From assembly GCA_023846275.1 (NCBI GenBank), contig CM043877.1, positions 16,103,107-16,167,106 on the forward strand: DNA of 64,000 nucleotides, read 5' to 3'. This DNA comes from Vanilla planifolia. Its lineage: Eukaryota > Streptophyta > Magnoliopsida > Asparagales > Orchidaceae. Of the stretch, positions 23,257 through 35,189 are shown piece by piece (within the stretch, counting starts at the first letter, position 1; the number at the start of each line of letters is the position of its first letter). A program made the position numbers and the translations under genes. Under the pieces are notes generated by a model. The model saw only the letters and a program-made list of their open reading frames with translations, had not been told where the DNA came from and made no database searches.

Positions 23257-26200
23257 TTTCAAAGCGAAATGGGCTCAAACAGTAAGGAGATTACTCTATC
23301 ACTATTTTCCAGCTGATAGAAGAACTGTGCTGTTCTTGGCATGTCCATCAAAGTCTTTCCAAAAGAGACATTACAGCAATCCTTTCTCCATTCAGTTTTT
23401 TCCAATACTTCCTCATCAAACTTGCAATGCCTTCCCGAGCAATCCCTTCTGAAACATTCTTCTCCTTCATGTAACACTCGATTGATTTCGGAGTATCGCC
23501 CTTTTTAATTTCAGCCTACAGAAGCACAAGAAATTACACAATGCTCACTTGAAGGTCAAGATAATTTTAGTTATGGTAGTTTATGAATTAAGAAGTTTGA
23601 TATGAGAATAAAATAAGACCAAAGCCCCTGAACAAGTGGAATGTAGGTCGATACGTACTCTACTTGTCACCAGATCGTTGTGGAATCGAAAAAGTGTGCA
23701 TGAATGTTGAACTGTGTCTCGATAAAACTCCAAATCTTGGAAAGAATTAGCCGTCAAGTCTTGGCTCAAGCAATATGATACAAATTCAACATAATGAATA
23801 ATATGTCTACAAAGCAATTTCATGTAAAACAGTTTTCTATTTTATAAAAGGATGTAATAAGTGTAGTTTTTGGATGTCCCATTAGTGGTCATTTTGTTTA
23901 TTGATTTTAAAATACAATTTGGATTAGCAAACTTCATATTTGAAAATTCATGTATATTAAGTAAAGAAAAGGTCGTGATATTAAAAAAAAGAGGGAAATT
24001 TATTGCACTTTGTTGGGATCCTAAGAAAAAGCCCCTATATCAGAATAAATTGAAGCAGGAATAAGCTGCTACCACTTCAAGATATGTCATCGCCACATCC
24101 AACCGCACCGTTTCAACATTGACTACGTCACCTTCCCATTGACATCGCTAGGATATCCTTCAATAACACTGTATACAACTTAGTTGCTTGAATTAAAGTC
24201 TTTCAACGAAAATTTTGCTGCATTGTACCAATCCATCTTAAAATTTGCTCCAATTCTCTCCCCAACATATTTAAAAGCTTGGCCTGATCAAGTTTCTTCA
24301 TTTTTGTCCAAGTAACTTTTTGTTTAATTTTCTAGAACCCTCTTTTCGCATCAACAAATTGCATGATTTTTTTAAATAGGAAATTAAAAAGTTTGATATG
24401 TGGTATTTTGACACTAGCAAGATCTTTTTCATGCAAACACTTTTGACACTATATGTTGGATCCAATAATAGAGCTTGACAAAAACTAGTAGAACCTAGAT
24501 GTTGGATATGAGCTATCTTGTAGATGTTGAATGAGAATAAAAGGATTGTCCAACACCTTGTCAAATAAAGAAATACATCTTATTGAGAATCCCACAATGT
24601 TCATAACTATTGATAGAGTGAAGAGGAGATGAAGAAAGGCTAGATTTGTTGTGCTAACTATAGCCAGCCACTACACGGTGGATTTCGGGCTAAGACTATA
24701 AGGTTACAATCTATTTATATATTTTCTTTCATTAATTAATCTATTTGGCTTGATAGAAATTTGAAAATTTATTTTTTGCAATAAAGGTTTGGGTGTTTTA
24801 AAATTTAGGAAAGACTATTCTTTTTACTCATTGTGTGTATTATTATTATAAATTTTTTTAGGAGAATATCTTTATCATAATGATAAACATAACCAACTAA
24901 ACTACATAAATCTTAGCATTTTTTATATTTTCATGAACCAACAAATTTCTATGACATTGCTTCTTTCATAAAATCCTTTTGGTACATTCATACAAAAATA
25001 ACACCCACCATGATTGTTGATGTTGTCATGAATTAATTCATGTTAGAAGACTATTCAGTCAAACCCCCAACTTATACAGATCTAAACTTTAAAAATTGAA
25101 AATGAAATATATCATAAAACATGCAATAAAATATGAAAAATAAGATAAGTATCAATGGAGAAAATAAATTAGATATTATAATGATAAATTAATAAATATA
25201 TTAGATGTGTTTTTAAAGGTAGCTTTCTTTCTCCTCCAAAACTCTCTTATAATATTCAATTGTAATGAATTTTGTTGCTCGTGCTCTCCCGTGGTTTATC
25301 CCATTTGAGTTTTCTATATAAATCTCTAAGATTTAGTTTGTTGTGATTTAATCAAATTTCTTAACAAATTGGTATCAAAATCATGTTCTTCTATTTATCA
25401 AATTTTTGTGAATTACAACCATGAAATATGACATCGAGAAATTAGATCGAAACATAAGGTTTGCTTTATGACTAGTCAAGATACGAGCAATTCTGATGTA
25501 GTTAGATCTGAACGACTCTCTTCTCAAATAAAGAATATATAGTAAACTCTAATGTTTGTACTATCTCGTGGTTTTTCCCATTTAGGTTTATCACATAAAT
25601 ATTTGTCTCATTTAGATTTAGTTTGTTATGATTTGATCCAATTTCATAACAATGATAAAGTGATAAATTATATGATTATTAATATTTAATAATAAAGATA
25701 AGCTTATTATTCGAAAGCTCCCACATGCTTTGTGAGCTTTAAAATAAATACTATTACAAACTACAAATTTTGAAAAAACACTATAAAGTATTTTTTAAAA
25801 CATTTGTATAAATATTTTCTTACAAACACGTATGCGATTAGCTAATATTATGAAAATATTTATTGTGTAAATAAATTAGATTTAAAGTTTAAGATTAGTT
25901 GTTAAATTAATAAAAAGAATACAGTTTTAAGTGTGTAATATAAATTTATATAATACTATAATAAATTGTTAAGGCTTCAAAGCGACTGCATGAATTCTTC
26001 AAATGGGTTTTATTACAAATAAAAAAATTGTAAAAAGGAAAAACATAACAATTTTTTTTATCAAATAAATCATTTTTGTCACAATCAATAATAAAAAATA
26101 AAAAATATTATTAGATGTTTCAATAAAAGAGGCCGGAGTACCTCGGTTGGGAGTCACCGATGCCGTACTCACGCAGCAGCCTAAAGAGCAGCGCAGTAGA

Positions 26201-26704
26201 ATGGAGGTCATCTCCGCCCTCATCGCTTACTCTTCCCGTCAGAGAACCTACCAAAGATGACAGGAAGCCCTCGATCTCCAACCTAAAGTGGTAATCCACT
26301 CCAAGTTGCCGCAGCGAATCGACGAGCTCAAGCTGCTCGACGAGGTCCTCCTCCCGCAGCCCAATCAAAAGCCTCACATCCTCCTTCAGCTCCTCCCTCC
26401 GGCTGAAATACTTCTTCCTCTGCTTTCACAACGATTCCTTCGTTATCGCCTACGCGGCTTTGAATCGATCTCTATTACGGATGGGTGGGAAACACCTTAC
26501 CAGAAGAGAAGAAGGCAAGGATTGGATGTACTCGTCCTCCCAAATGGTCGGTTGGTAATTTGCGGTGCGCCGAAGGCCGCAGGAAGGCGAGGCACTTGCG
26601 GTCGAGAGGCAGATCCTTCGGTTTCTTGGAAGGGTTTGCGAAGTAGCAGAGTCTGCAGGACGATGATGGTTGATGCGAAGACGCCCAAGGAGTATAGTAG
26701 ACAT
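23257..26704 (-). pseudogene. TPS-A: truncated monoterpene synthase pseudogene
   Basis: Read on the minus strand, exon 1 (26704-26501, 68 codons) and exon 2 (26419-26142, 278 nt) are intact and close to TPS-B. They carry a plastid-transit-like N-terminus and the motif RRTANYQPTIW (RRx8W). Exons 3, 4 and 5 are absent, including the DDxxD metal-binding exon. Only the end of exon 6 remains (23781-23659, with NDLVTSR), fused directly to downstream intron sequence. Exon 7 (about 23515-23257) has a 10-nt frameshifting deletion near its middle, a 27-nt in-frame deletion after the FFYQ motif, and a lost stop codon (TAG to TCG). By alignment with TPS-B, two deletions explain the loss: one joins the equivalents of 42,772 and 43,466, the other the equivalents of about 48,487 and 54,650. 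It cannot encode an active synthase. Transcription of a short 5' product is possible. Confidence 0.9.
25000..25655 (+). mobile_element. Small remnant of the old Copia element shared with TPS-B intron 4
   Basis: LTR-like sequence at about 25,070-25,375 ends in TTCTTAACA and is followed by the tRNA-like site TTGGTATCAAAATC and the first gag codons. Soon after comes the 3' LTR end (about 25,545-25,655, ending TTCATAACA). The interior is almost entirely deleted. The same element with a longer interior lies at the matching position in TPS-B, so it was present before the two genes separated. Confidence 0.65.
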
Positions 26705-27024
26705 CGGTTAAGGTAAGTTTAGTTATTTATTGCAGCAACTCCGTCGCTTATAATTCTACCGACAACTGTCGGTGCAAATTTATCATTTTTTTTTATCTTT
26801 TAATTTTGTAAACTGCTAAAAAAGGGAAATCAAATTAGAACCAAACTCTTTGGGAAATAACAGAATTGAATACTGCGCATGCATCACTTTGAAAGACACT
26901 TGATGACGTCATCAAATTAGAACCAAACTCTGTAGCAATTCATGCACGTTTTTTTTTTTGCACGATGTGATCGTCCGGCATCCATGTCACGTTGAAAAAT
27001 ACTTGTTTTTTTTTTAAAAAGGTT

Positions 27025-27356
27025 TTATAAACTTAATATATGTTATATTTAAATATCAAACCCTTTTTATATGTTGTTTTAAACTATTGTATGTTTGTGT
27101 GTGTGTATGTGTATATGTGTGAGAGAGAAAAAGAGATTATTTATTATAGTATATATAAATTTTATTTTTCAATATTATTTATAATTTTAAACCAAATTTT
27201 AATTTTAAATATTTGTAATTTATTTCTTATAAAATTAATTTCTTAAAGATAACATTTAAATAGTTTTTGTTATATTAGATGAATTATTAACAATTATTTT
27301 TTATAATTTTATAATAAGTATAATTAGACTAATTATTTTTATAAAAAATAAAATTT

Positions 27357-27387
<31 letters not shown>

Positions 27388-28248
27388 AATATTTGTGTGG
27401 ATAATGTATGTATTTTTGTGAGTTTTGAATTTTTTTTTGAAATTTAATATTATTTTAATTTTAATTTTTCACATTTAATCAATTATGTGTCCTCAATTTT
27501 TTTATAATTTTTTAAAGTTGAATTTATTAAATTAAAAAAAAAATAAAATGATAAATAGTTTTATTTTTTTATTATTATATAATAATTTTTAAGATATTAA
27601 CACTTAAAATCGTTCAAATATTTTGATATTTATCTATATGGTATTAAAATATTAAAATATTTTTAAACCAATAACACGCTGCTTTGAAATAAATTTGATT
27701 TAGGACATAATTAAATATATTATCTCATAGAAACATTAGTATAATAAGAATAAATGTAATCAATTAAATTAAATATATGTTATAATTTTTAATCAACTAA
27801 GTATTATTTTGAATCTCTTTTTGTTTTTAATAATAAAATATTTAAAAATATGTAAAAATAATTAAAAATAATTTTATAAGAAATAAATTAAAAACTAATT
27901 TGAAATTAAATTTTGGATTAAAAATTTTAAATAATATTAAAAAATTAAGTTTATTAAATTTATACATTAAAATAATAGTTTATTAATATTTTAAACCTAT
28001 GATGACACATAAATTTATCAAAGAATAAGACATTTTACATATAAATAATATTTTAAAATATTATAAATTTAAAATCCTTAAAATTATAATTATTTGATGT
28101 ATGGAAATAAAGCATATATATATGATAATAAAAAGTCTATATCTCTCTTTCACACACATGCATATACATACGCAATAGTTTAAAAGATTTATGAGGGATT
28201 CGACATTTGAGGATAAAATATCGTGATGATGTCATTATGTTTTTATAG
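27025..28248 (+). mobile_element. X1: AT-rich element with long terminal inverted repeats
   Basis: The left part (TTTAAACTATTGTATG, a TG run, GAGAGAGAAAAAGAGATTATTTATTATAGTATATA) is the inverted complement of the right part at about 28,105-28,190. The interior is AT-rich, has no long frame and contains a TAA run at 27,357-27,386. It is nearly the same as 37,948-39,172; its outer left end is eroded. The size and inverted ends suggest a non-autonomous DNA transposon. The superfamily cannot be told because I see no clear target duplication. Confidence 0.65.
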
Positions 28249-28660
28249 GCATGACACATTTGCTTTACAACATTATTCACAATCAACATAACAACTAAAC
28301 CTAATAAGTTAAAGCAGTTGAAGACATGATCCAAGATAAGTTAACCTCAAATATGATCTCTAGCAAAGTGCTTGCTAAAAGGATCAAAACAACAAAAAAA
28401 AAAAAACAAATCTTATCCAAATTCTTTCTCTCAGTTTTTATCACTTTTCTTTTTGTTGTATTATTTTTTCATCTATTTCTAGTTTTTTGTCTTTTTCTAA
28501 GAGTTTATAATAACTTGTTATTTCTTTGTTGCTGAATTCTTTTTGTAGGTTTATCTTATTTGAATTCTTATTGAAACTATAATATTTTGCTTCAAATGTA
28601 AATGTTTACCTGTACTTAATCTTTTATGTTCAATGTATTATATAAAATAAAGATTGATTA
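28249..28660. other. Spacer between X1 and Copia-1
   Basis: A pyrimidine-rich block with no gene. About 28,375-28,655 is repeated at 60,219-60,480 in D2. It contains the uninterrupted equivalent of the Copia-2 target (AAAAC at 28,386-28,390). Confidence 0.7.
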
Positions 28661-28982
28661 TGTTAGCAAACTTTAAATATTTGTTAGCACTTTTTTAAGT
28701 ATTGGTTAACATATTTTAAGTATTTTGTTAGTATTTTTAAATATTTGTTAGCATTTTTAAGAATTTAAATGTTTAAATAATTTTAAATTTTAAGTTAAGC
28801 ACAAACTTTTGCTTTAGGGGCAAATATTTTAGGGATTGGTTATTTTTTTTTCCTATAAATTGATGTAATTGTTGATTTGTGATCATAAATACATGAATGA
28901 AAAGTTCATAGTTTTTTGTCTTCCTGCTGCTTAGGCTTTCTGTTGTCATTTTCAAATTTCTCCCAACACTTTATTTCCATCA
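28661..28982 (+). repeat. Copia-1 5' LTR
   Basis: Begins TGTTAGCAAAC and ends TTTCCATCA. It carries an internal short duplication (GTATTTTTAAATATTTGTTA-like) that the 3' LTR lacks. The TATAAATTGATGTAATTG stretch near 28,854 is a likely LTR promoter element. Confidence 0.9.
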
Positions 28983-31900
28983 AAGTGGTATCAGAGCTTG
29001 AAGAAGAAGATTAAACGCTGCAGCGTTTAAGGGAGAAGAGCAGAGTTATTTTTTGTAAAAAGAGTATTTTTATTGAAAATGTCCAAAATTATGCAACAAA
29101 TCATTCTCAAATTTACGAATGACAATTATGATAATTGGTGCATTCAATTTTAGCCCTTCTTGACTCGCAAGACCTTTGGGAGATTATTATCAACGGCTTT
29201 GATGAATCAAATGCTACTGAAGCAGAGAAGAAACTGTTGAAAGAAAATCAGGAAAAAAGACATTTAGACATTATTCTTGATATATCAAGGGCTTGATGAA
29301 GCCACTTTTGAGAAAGTTGCAGAAGCGACTATAAGCAAAGAAGTTTGGAGTAAACTCAACATAATCTTTAAAGGTGTTGAACGTGTGAAGCGTGTACGTC
29401 TTCAAATCCTTAGAGGTGATTTTGAACAATCAAAGATGAATAAAAATGAGACTATCTCCTATTATATCTCATGCTTGATTGATATTATGAATTTGATGAA
29501 GAAAAATGAAGAACAAATTGACGATGTACGTGTGATAAAAAATGTACTTTACTCTTTAACTCCAATATTTGAGCATGTGGTAGCAGTAATTGAAGAGTTT
29601 AAAGATACATATAATTTATCTATTGAAGAGCTAATAGATTCTTTACAAGTGCATGAGCAACAACTAAAGAAAAGTGTTGAAGTTGCACCTATTGATCAAG
29701 CATTATAATCAAAACTGAATTTGAAAGAAGACAATACCTTGAAGAAAGAGAATTCAACTTCAAGGGAAAGAGGACGAGGTTCATATCGAGGACATGGAAG
29801 AGGTCGTTTCCAAAATAGATATGAACAAAAATTTAATCAATCTTACACTCAACATGAGCATGGAAGAAATAATGCTTCTCAAGGTTAAGGACAAGATAGA
29901 AATATTGAATGTTACAATTGTCATAAGTTTGGTCATTATACTTCTAATTGTTGGCATTAGAATAATCAATCAAACTATGCTGAAACATCACAAAAAGAGT
30001 TAATATCTTTATTGGCTGAAAAAGAAGATAATGAAAGAGAAAATGTATGGTTTCTTAATTCAAGAGCAAGCAATCATATGTGTGAAAAAAGACATCTATT
30101 TGATTCAATTAAAAATGTGAAAACAAGTGTGAGTCTTGGAGACTCATCAAAGTTGAAAGTTGAAAGCAAAGGTAATATAAAACTTTACAAAGAGAGTGGA
30201 CTTTTAATTATTATTTCAAATACATATTTTATTCTTGATATAAAAAGTAATATTCTTAGTCATGGGCAATTGATTAAGAAATGATATATTATACATGTGG
30301 AGAATAGTTATCTTCTTTTGCAAGATTCAAAAGGAAGGAATATTACTAAAGTGAAGATATTGACAAATCGTATGTTTTCTCTTCAATTAAAGTCAACAAG
30401 TGAAGTTTGTTATCTTGGGCATCTTTCAAATGACATCTAAGGTATGGTCACCTTAACTTTGGAGGTTTGAAATTATTAGCAAAGGAAAGAGTGGTAAAAG
30501 GTCTTCCTTTATTGGATGATCCAAATCATATATGTGAAGCTTGTATACTTGGAAAGCAATATCGTCTATTATTTCAAATGAATAATAATTGGAGAGCTAA
30601 AAGATCATTGCATCTTATTCATACAAATATTTGTGGTCTATTGGTGCCATTATCTAATGGATGTAATAAGTATTTTATTACTTTCATAGATGATTTTAAT
30701 AAAAAAAATATGGACATATTTTATTAAGGAGAAATTTACTATTATCTCTATATTTAAAGAGTTCAAATACAAGGTTGAAACGGAGAGAGCTATTCATTCA
30801 AAGCCTTAGATCTGATAGAGCTGGTGAGTACACTTTAAATGAATTTATTCAATTATGTAAGCAAGAAGGCATATGACATCAACTTACTACAAGTTATACT
30901 CCACAACAAAATGGAGTGGCTGAAAGAAGAAATTGTATTATCCTTGATATGATAAGGACAATGATGAGAGAGAGGACTATGCCAAAAGAATTTTGGGCAG
31001 AAGCAGTTGTATGTTCAACTTATTTGTTGAATCGATGTTCTACTAAGCCTATGCGTTATATGACTCCATAAGAAGCTTGTAGTGGATATACACATAATGT
31101 TTTTTATTTTTGAATATTTGATTACATTGCATATGCATAGGCACATAATGAATTAAGGAAGAAATTAGATAATAAAGGTGAAAAATATATATTTATTGGG
31201 TATGATGAGGAGTCAAAAGCTTACAAACTCTACAATCGTTTAACCAAAAAAGGTGTTTATTAGTCATAATGTTGTGTTTGTAGAAGAAGATACTTAGAAG
31301 TGGAAGGAAGAGAAGGATGATAAAACTATCACACTTGGGCAAGAAGAAGAAATTCAAAATCAACACATGATTTGAATTCTCTAACAAGCTCTCTCTCAGG
31401 AACAACTATTATGCAAAAGACAGTATATCTTATTGACTCAAGCAAAAAGATGAAAAGTCTACAAGAGATATATGAGCAAACTTCTGATTATTCTAATTTA
31501 TTCTATTATTTTGTTGATAATGAATCCATTTCTTTTGATGAAACATTGCATGATATAAATTGACAAAAGGCTATGAATAAAGAAATAATATTTATAGAAA
31601 AGAATAATACATGAGAGTTAACTAATCTCCTTCCTCAAAAGAAACCTATATGAGTAAAATGGGTTTACAAGATCAAGCATAAAGCAGATGGAACAGTGGA
31701 TTGATACAAGGCAAGCTTGTGGCAAAAGGCATTAAGCAAAAATATGGTATAGAGTACAATGAGGTATTTACTCCAGTTGCTCGATTTGATAGAATGAAGT
31801 TGATTTTAGCACTTACAGCACATCATGGATGGAAGGTATGCCAACTTGATGTTAAATCTATATTTTTGAATGGAGTTTTAAAAGAAAAAGTTTATAGTGA

Positions 31901-33064
31901 TTAACCTAATGGTTACAAAATTGTAAGTGATCCACATAAAGTCTATCGTTTGAAAAATGCTTTATATGGATTGAAACAAGCACCAAAAGCATGGAATACC
32001 AAGATTGATGGATATCTTCAACAAAAAGGATTCCAAAAATGTCTATTTGAGCATGCACTTTATATTAAAACAACTCAAAATGAGATTCTTATAGTTTGTC
32101 TTTATATAGATGATGTGCTTTATATAGGAAATTTTTTTAAATTATTTCAAGGATTCAAAAGAACTTTATAGCATGAATTTGACATGATAGATAATAGTAA
32201 AATGTCATACTTCCTTGGTTTGAAAGCAAAACAAATGATAAATAGAATCTAAATCTCTCAAAGAATATATGCTACTAAACTTCTAAAGAAGTTTAGAATA
32301 AAAGATTGTAAATCAATGACAACACTACTTGATGTGAGAATAAAAATAAGTAGAGAAGGAGAAGGATAAGACATTGACTCTATTTTTTTTTAAAAGTCTT
32401 GTAGGTAGTTTTGGTTATCTCACTATCACAAGACCTGATATTTTATATTCTATTTGACTCATTGGTCGATATTTAGAAAATTCAAAGAAGACACATTGGA
32501 TGGTTACAAAAAGAATACTAAGGTATATTAAAGGAACACTTGATTATGGTTTGTATTTTACTAATCAAAGTGGGATAGATTTATGTGACTATTCTGATAG
32601 TGACTAAGGATGTGATATAGATGAAAGGAAGAGTATAACTGGTTATTGTTTCTTCTTAGGTTCATCAATATTTATGTGAAGATCAACTAAATAAGATGTC
32701 ATTGTATTTTCATCTTGTGAAGCAGAGTATATTGTAGTTTCACTAATAGTTTATGAAGCAATTTGGTTACGAAATTTACTATATGAGTTACATCATCAAC
32801 AAGAAGAGCCAACAACTATATTTATTGACAATATGTTAGCCATCAAATTAACAAAAAATCTAGTTCAACATGGGAGAAGCAAGCATATCGAGACAAGGTA
32901 TTATTTTCTTCGTGATCATGTCAACAAGGAGACTATAAGTCTGGTACATTGCAATACTGAAGAACAAGTAACTGATATTTTTACTAAATCGCTTGGAGTG
33001 AAGAAGTTTAAAGAATTACGAAATCAATTAGGGTTGAAGATACTTCAAGTTTAAGGTGGAGTAA

Positions 33065-33367
33065 TGTTAACAAACTTTAAGTGTTTGTTAGCACTTTTTA
33101 ATTATTGGTTAGCATATTTTAAGTGTTTTGTTAAAGCATTTTTAGGAATTTAAATGTTTAAATAATTTTGAATTTAAAGTTATGAACAAACTTTCGAATT
33201 AGGAGCAAATATTTGGGGGATTGGTTATTTTTTTGCCTATAAATTGATGTAATTGTTGCTTTGTGATCATGAATGCATGAATGAAAAGTTCATAGTTTTT
33301 TTGGCTTCCCGCTGCTTAGGCATTCTGCTGTCATTTTTAAATTTCTTCCAACACTTTATTTCCATCA
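33065..33367 (+). repeat. Copia-1 3' LTR
   Basis: Begins TGTTAACAAAC and ends TTTCCATCA. It differs from the 5' LTR by several substitutions and one length change, so the insertion is not recent. Confidence 0.9.
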
Positions 33368-33692
33368 GATTCAAAGCCAGAAAGGCAATAACGAAGGAAT
33401 CATTATGAAAGTAGAGAAAGAAGTATTTGAGCCAGAGGGAGGAGCTAAAGGAGGATGTGAGGCGTTTGATGGGGCGGCAGGAGGAGGACCTAATCGAGCA
33501 GCTTGAGCTCGTGGATTAGCTGTGTCAACTTGGAGTGGAGTAACACTTTAGGTTGGAGATCGAGGGCTTCCTGTCATCTATGGTAAGTTCACCAACGGAA
33601 AGAATAAGCGATGAGGTCGGAGGTGACCTCCATTATACTATACTGTTGTTTAGGCTACTGCGTAAGTACATCATCGTTGACTTCCAATTGAG
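33368..33692 (+). pseudogene. TPS-C: plus-strand terpene synthase exon-2 relic
   Basis: Sequence equivalent to TPS intron 1 (from GATTCAAAGCC) leads into an exon-2 copy at 33415-33692. It is exactly 278 nt, as in TPS-A and TPS-B, with a usable acceptor (GTAG) and donor (AG/GTACTT). The protein pattern is RREELKEDV...LEIEGFLSS...LLFRLLRKY. Two in-frame stops (TAG at 33,517 and TAA at 33,541) break it. No exon 1 or exons 3-7 are found nearby on this strand. Copia-1 sits immediately upstream, inserted within the intron-1-like sequence. It lies head to head with TPS-A. Confidence 0.85.
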
Positions 33693-33714
33693 GTACTTTA
33701 GATTCTTTTTGTGT

Positions 33715-34220
33715 TTGTGTGCGTGTGTGAGAGAGATAGATTGTTCAGTCATGTACATATGCTCCATTTTGTAAACATCAAATAACTATAAGTTTAACTA
33801 TTTTAATTTTATAATATTTTAAAATATAACTATTTATATATACAATACCTTCTTCCTTGATATAATTTATGTATCGTCTTAGTTTCAAAATATATTAAAC
33901 TATTATTGTCATCTCTAAATTTAATATTATCATTTTCTCAATATTATTTAGAATTTTTTGTCCAAATTTTAATTTCAAAATAATTTTTAATTAATTTATT
34001 ATAAAATTATTTTCTACTTGTTTTGATATATTTTTAAATATTTTATATTAAAAAGTAAAAAAGACTCAAAATAATATTTAATTGATTAAAAATTATAAAT
34101 TATATTTAATTTAATTATTTTTTTTTCTTATTATATTAATGTTTTTTTATGAGATAATATATTTAATTATATCTTAAATCTAACATATTTTAAAGCAAAA
34201 TAGCAGTACTTTAAAAATAA
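33715..34220 (-). mobile_element. X4: inverted partial copy of the X element
   Basis: About 33,950-34,215 is the inverted complement of about 27,660-27,960 in X1. Shared blocks include the complement of ACATAATTAAATATATTATCTCATA and of ATTTAAAAATAT. The flanking GTGTGTGAGAGAG motif at 33,720-33,735 fits the terminal repeat. It lies in what would be intron 2 of TPS-C. Confidence 0.55.
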
Positions 34221-34744
34221 TTTAAAATTATGATAACATAGATTAATATTAAATAGTTCAATGATTCCTATCATTAATATCTTAAAAACTATGATGTAAT
34301 CATTAAAACCAAAATTTGAACTATGTAACATTTTAAAGTTTTTAAATTTAATAAGTTCAATATTAAAAGAATATAAAAAGTTTAAGAATTCATAATTGAT
34401 AAAGTGTGAAATATTAAAATGAAAATAATATTAAATTTCAATAATATTTTCTAACTCATTTATAATAACAAATTTATAATTTTTAAATTTTGTTTTGTAT
34501 AATTTGTTAAACATAAAAAATTAATTGTATAAGCATGTAATTTTTTGTATTTGAAGCAAAATAATTCAACTTCAATAAGAATTGAAGCAAGGAAGGCCGA
34601 AAAGGAATTCAACAACAAAAAAAGAGCTTTTTTTTAGTCACTATAAATTCTTAGAAAAATATAAGTATAGTAAGCATAGATGAAATAATAATATAATAAA
34701 GGAAAAGTGTTGGAAATTAAGAAAAAGAATTTGGAGAATGTTCG

Positions 34745-34895
34745 TTTTAATGGTGCTTTACTCCTTCAAGCAACCATTTTGTTGGAGATTACATTAAATC
34801 TAACTTGCTTTGGATCATGTCTTGAATTGCTTTTACTTGTTGGGTTAAGGTTTTATGTTAATTGCAAATAATTTCATAAAGCAAACATGTAATGT
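34745..34895 (+). pseudogene. Relic of the NET1 3' untranslated region
   Basis: Shares the order CTTGGATCATGTCTT-like, TTTGACTTGTTG-like, CTTTGTATGCA-like, GTAAAGCAAATTTGCAGTGTCT-like with NET1 at about 22,820-22,930, with many substitutions. The other copy is at 61,855-62,003. It shows that a NET1 3' end once lay in this segment. Confidence 0.5.
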
Positions 34896-35170
34896 CTATT
34901 AAAACATATTGGTGTCATAATGACATCTCATACTCAAATGTAGAATCCTTCGTATATGTTGTTTTAAAGTATTGTGTGTGTGCGTATATGTGTGTTAGAG
35001 AGAGAGAGAGAGAGAGATTATTCATTGTAATGTATGTTTGTTTTATTTCTAAATATTATTTACATTTTTAAATCAAAATTTTATTATAAAAAAATTAAAA
35101 TTTATTTTTTATAAATTAAAAATTATAAAAATAAATTAAAAATTATAAAAATAAATTAAAAATTATAAAA
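34896..35170 (+). mobile_element. X6: left-end fragment of the X element, with a minisatellite
   Basis: Starts CTATTAAAACAT, like the terminal inverted repeat of X2, then CTCAAATGTAGAATCCTTC, a TG run and a GA run (about 34,998-35,021). It ends in a minisatellite of an AAATTAAAAATTATAAAAAT-like unit (about 35,100-35,185) with about four copies. The D2 counterpart (62,004-62,275) has fewer units. Confidence 0.55.
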
Positions 35171-35189
35171 ATAAATTAAAAATTTATAC

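Larger units (their letters stand above)
28661..33367 (+). mobile_element. Copia-1: near full-length but defective Ty1/Copia retrotransposon
   Basis: LTRs lie at 28661-28982 and 33065-33367, both TG...CA, starting TGTTARCAAACTTTAA and ending TTATTTCCATCA. The primer-binding site TGGTATCAGAGC (28,986-28,997) fits initiator tRNA-Met, and a purine tract AAGGTGGAG precedes the 3' LTR. Flanking 5-mers are GATTA and GATTC. In order: gag (about 29,079-29,708), a CCHC zinc knuckle (CYNCHKFGHYTSNC, about 29,910-29,955), protease (about 30,040), the integrase zinc region and core (30,410-31,100), reverse transcriptase (31,640-32,170, LYIDDVLY) and RNase H (32,400-33,050). The Copia order (integrase before reverse transcriptase) is clear. 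Many stops and frameshifts break it. The protease active site reads N-S-R instead of D-S/T-G. It can no longer move by itself. Confidence 0.93.

Noticed and set aside
26288-26716. Plus-strand frame of 142 codons over TPS-A (and its twin at 55,200-55,616)
   Set aside because: Antisense shadow of the GC-rich synthase exons 1 and 2; the minus strand carries the family motifs and splice phases.
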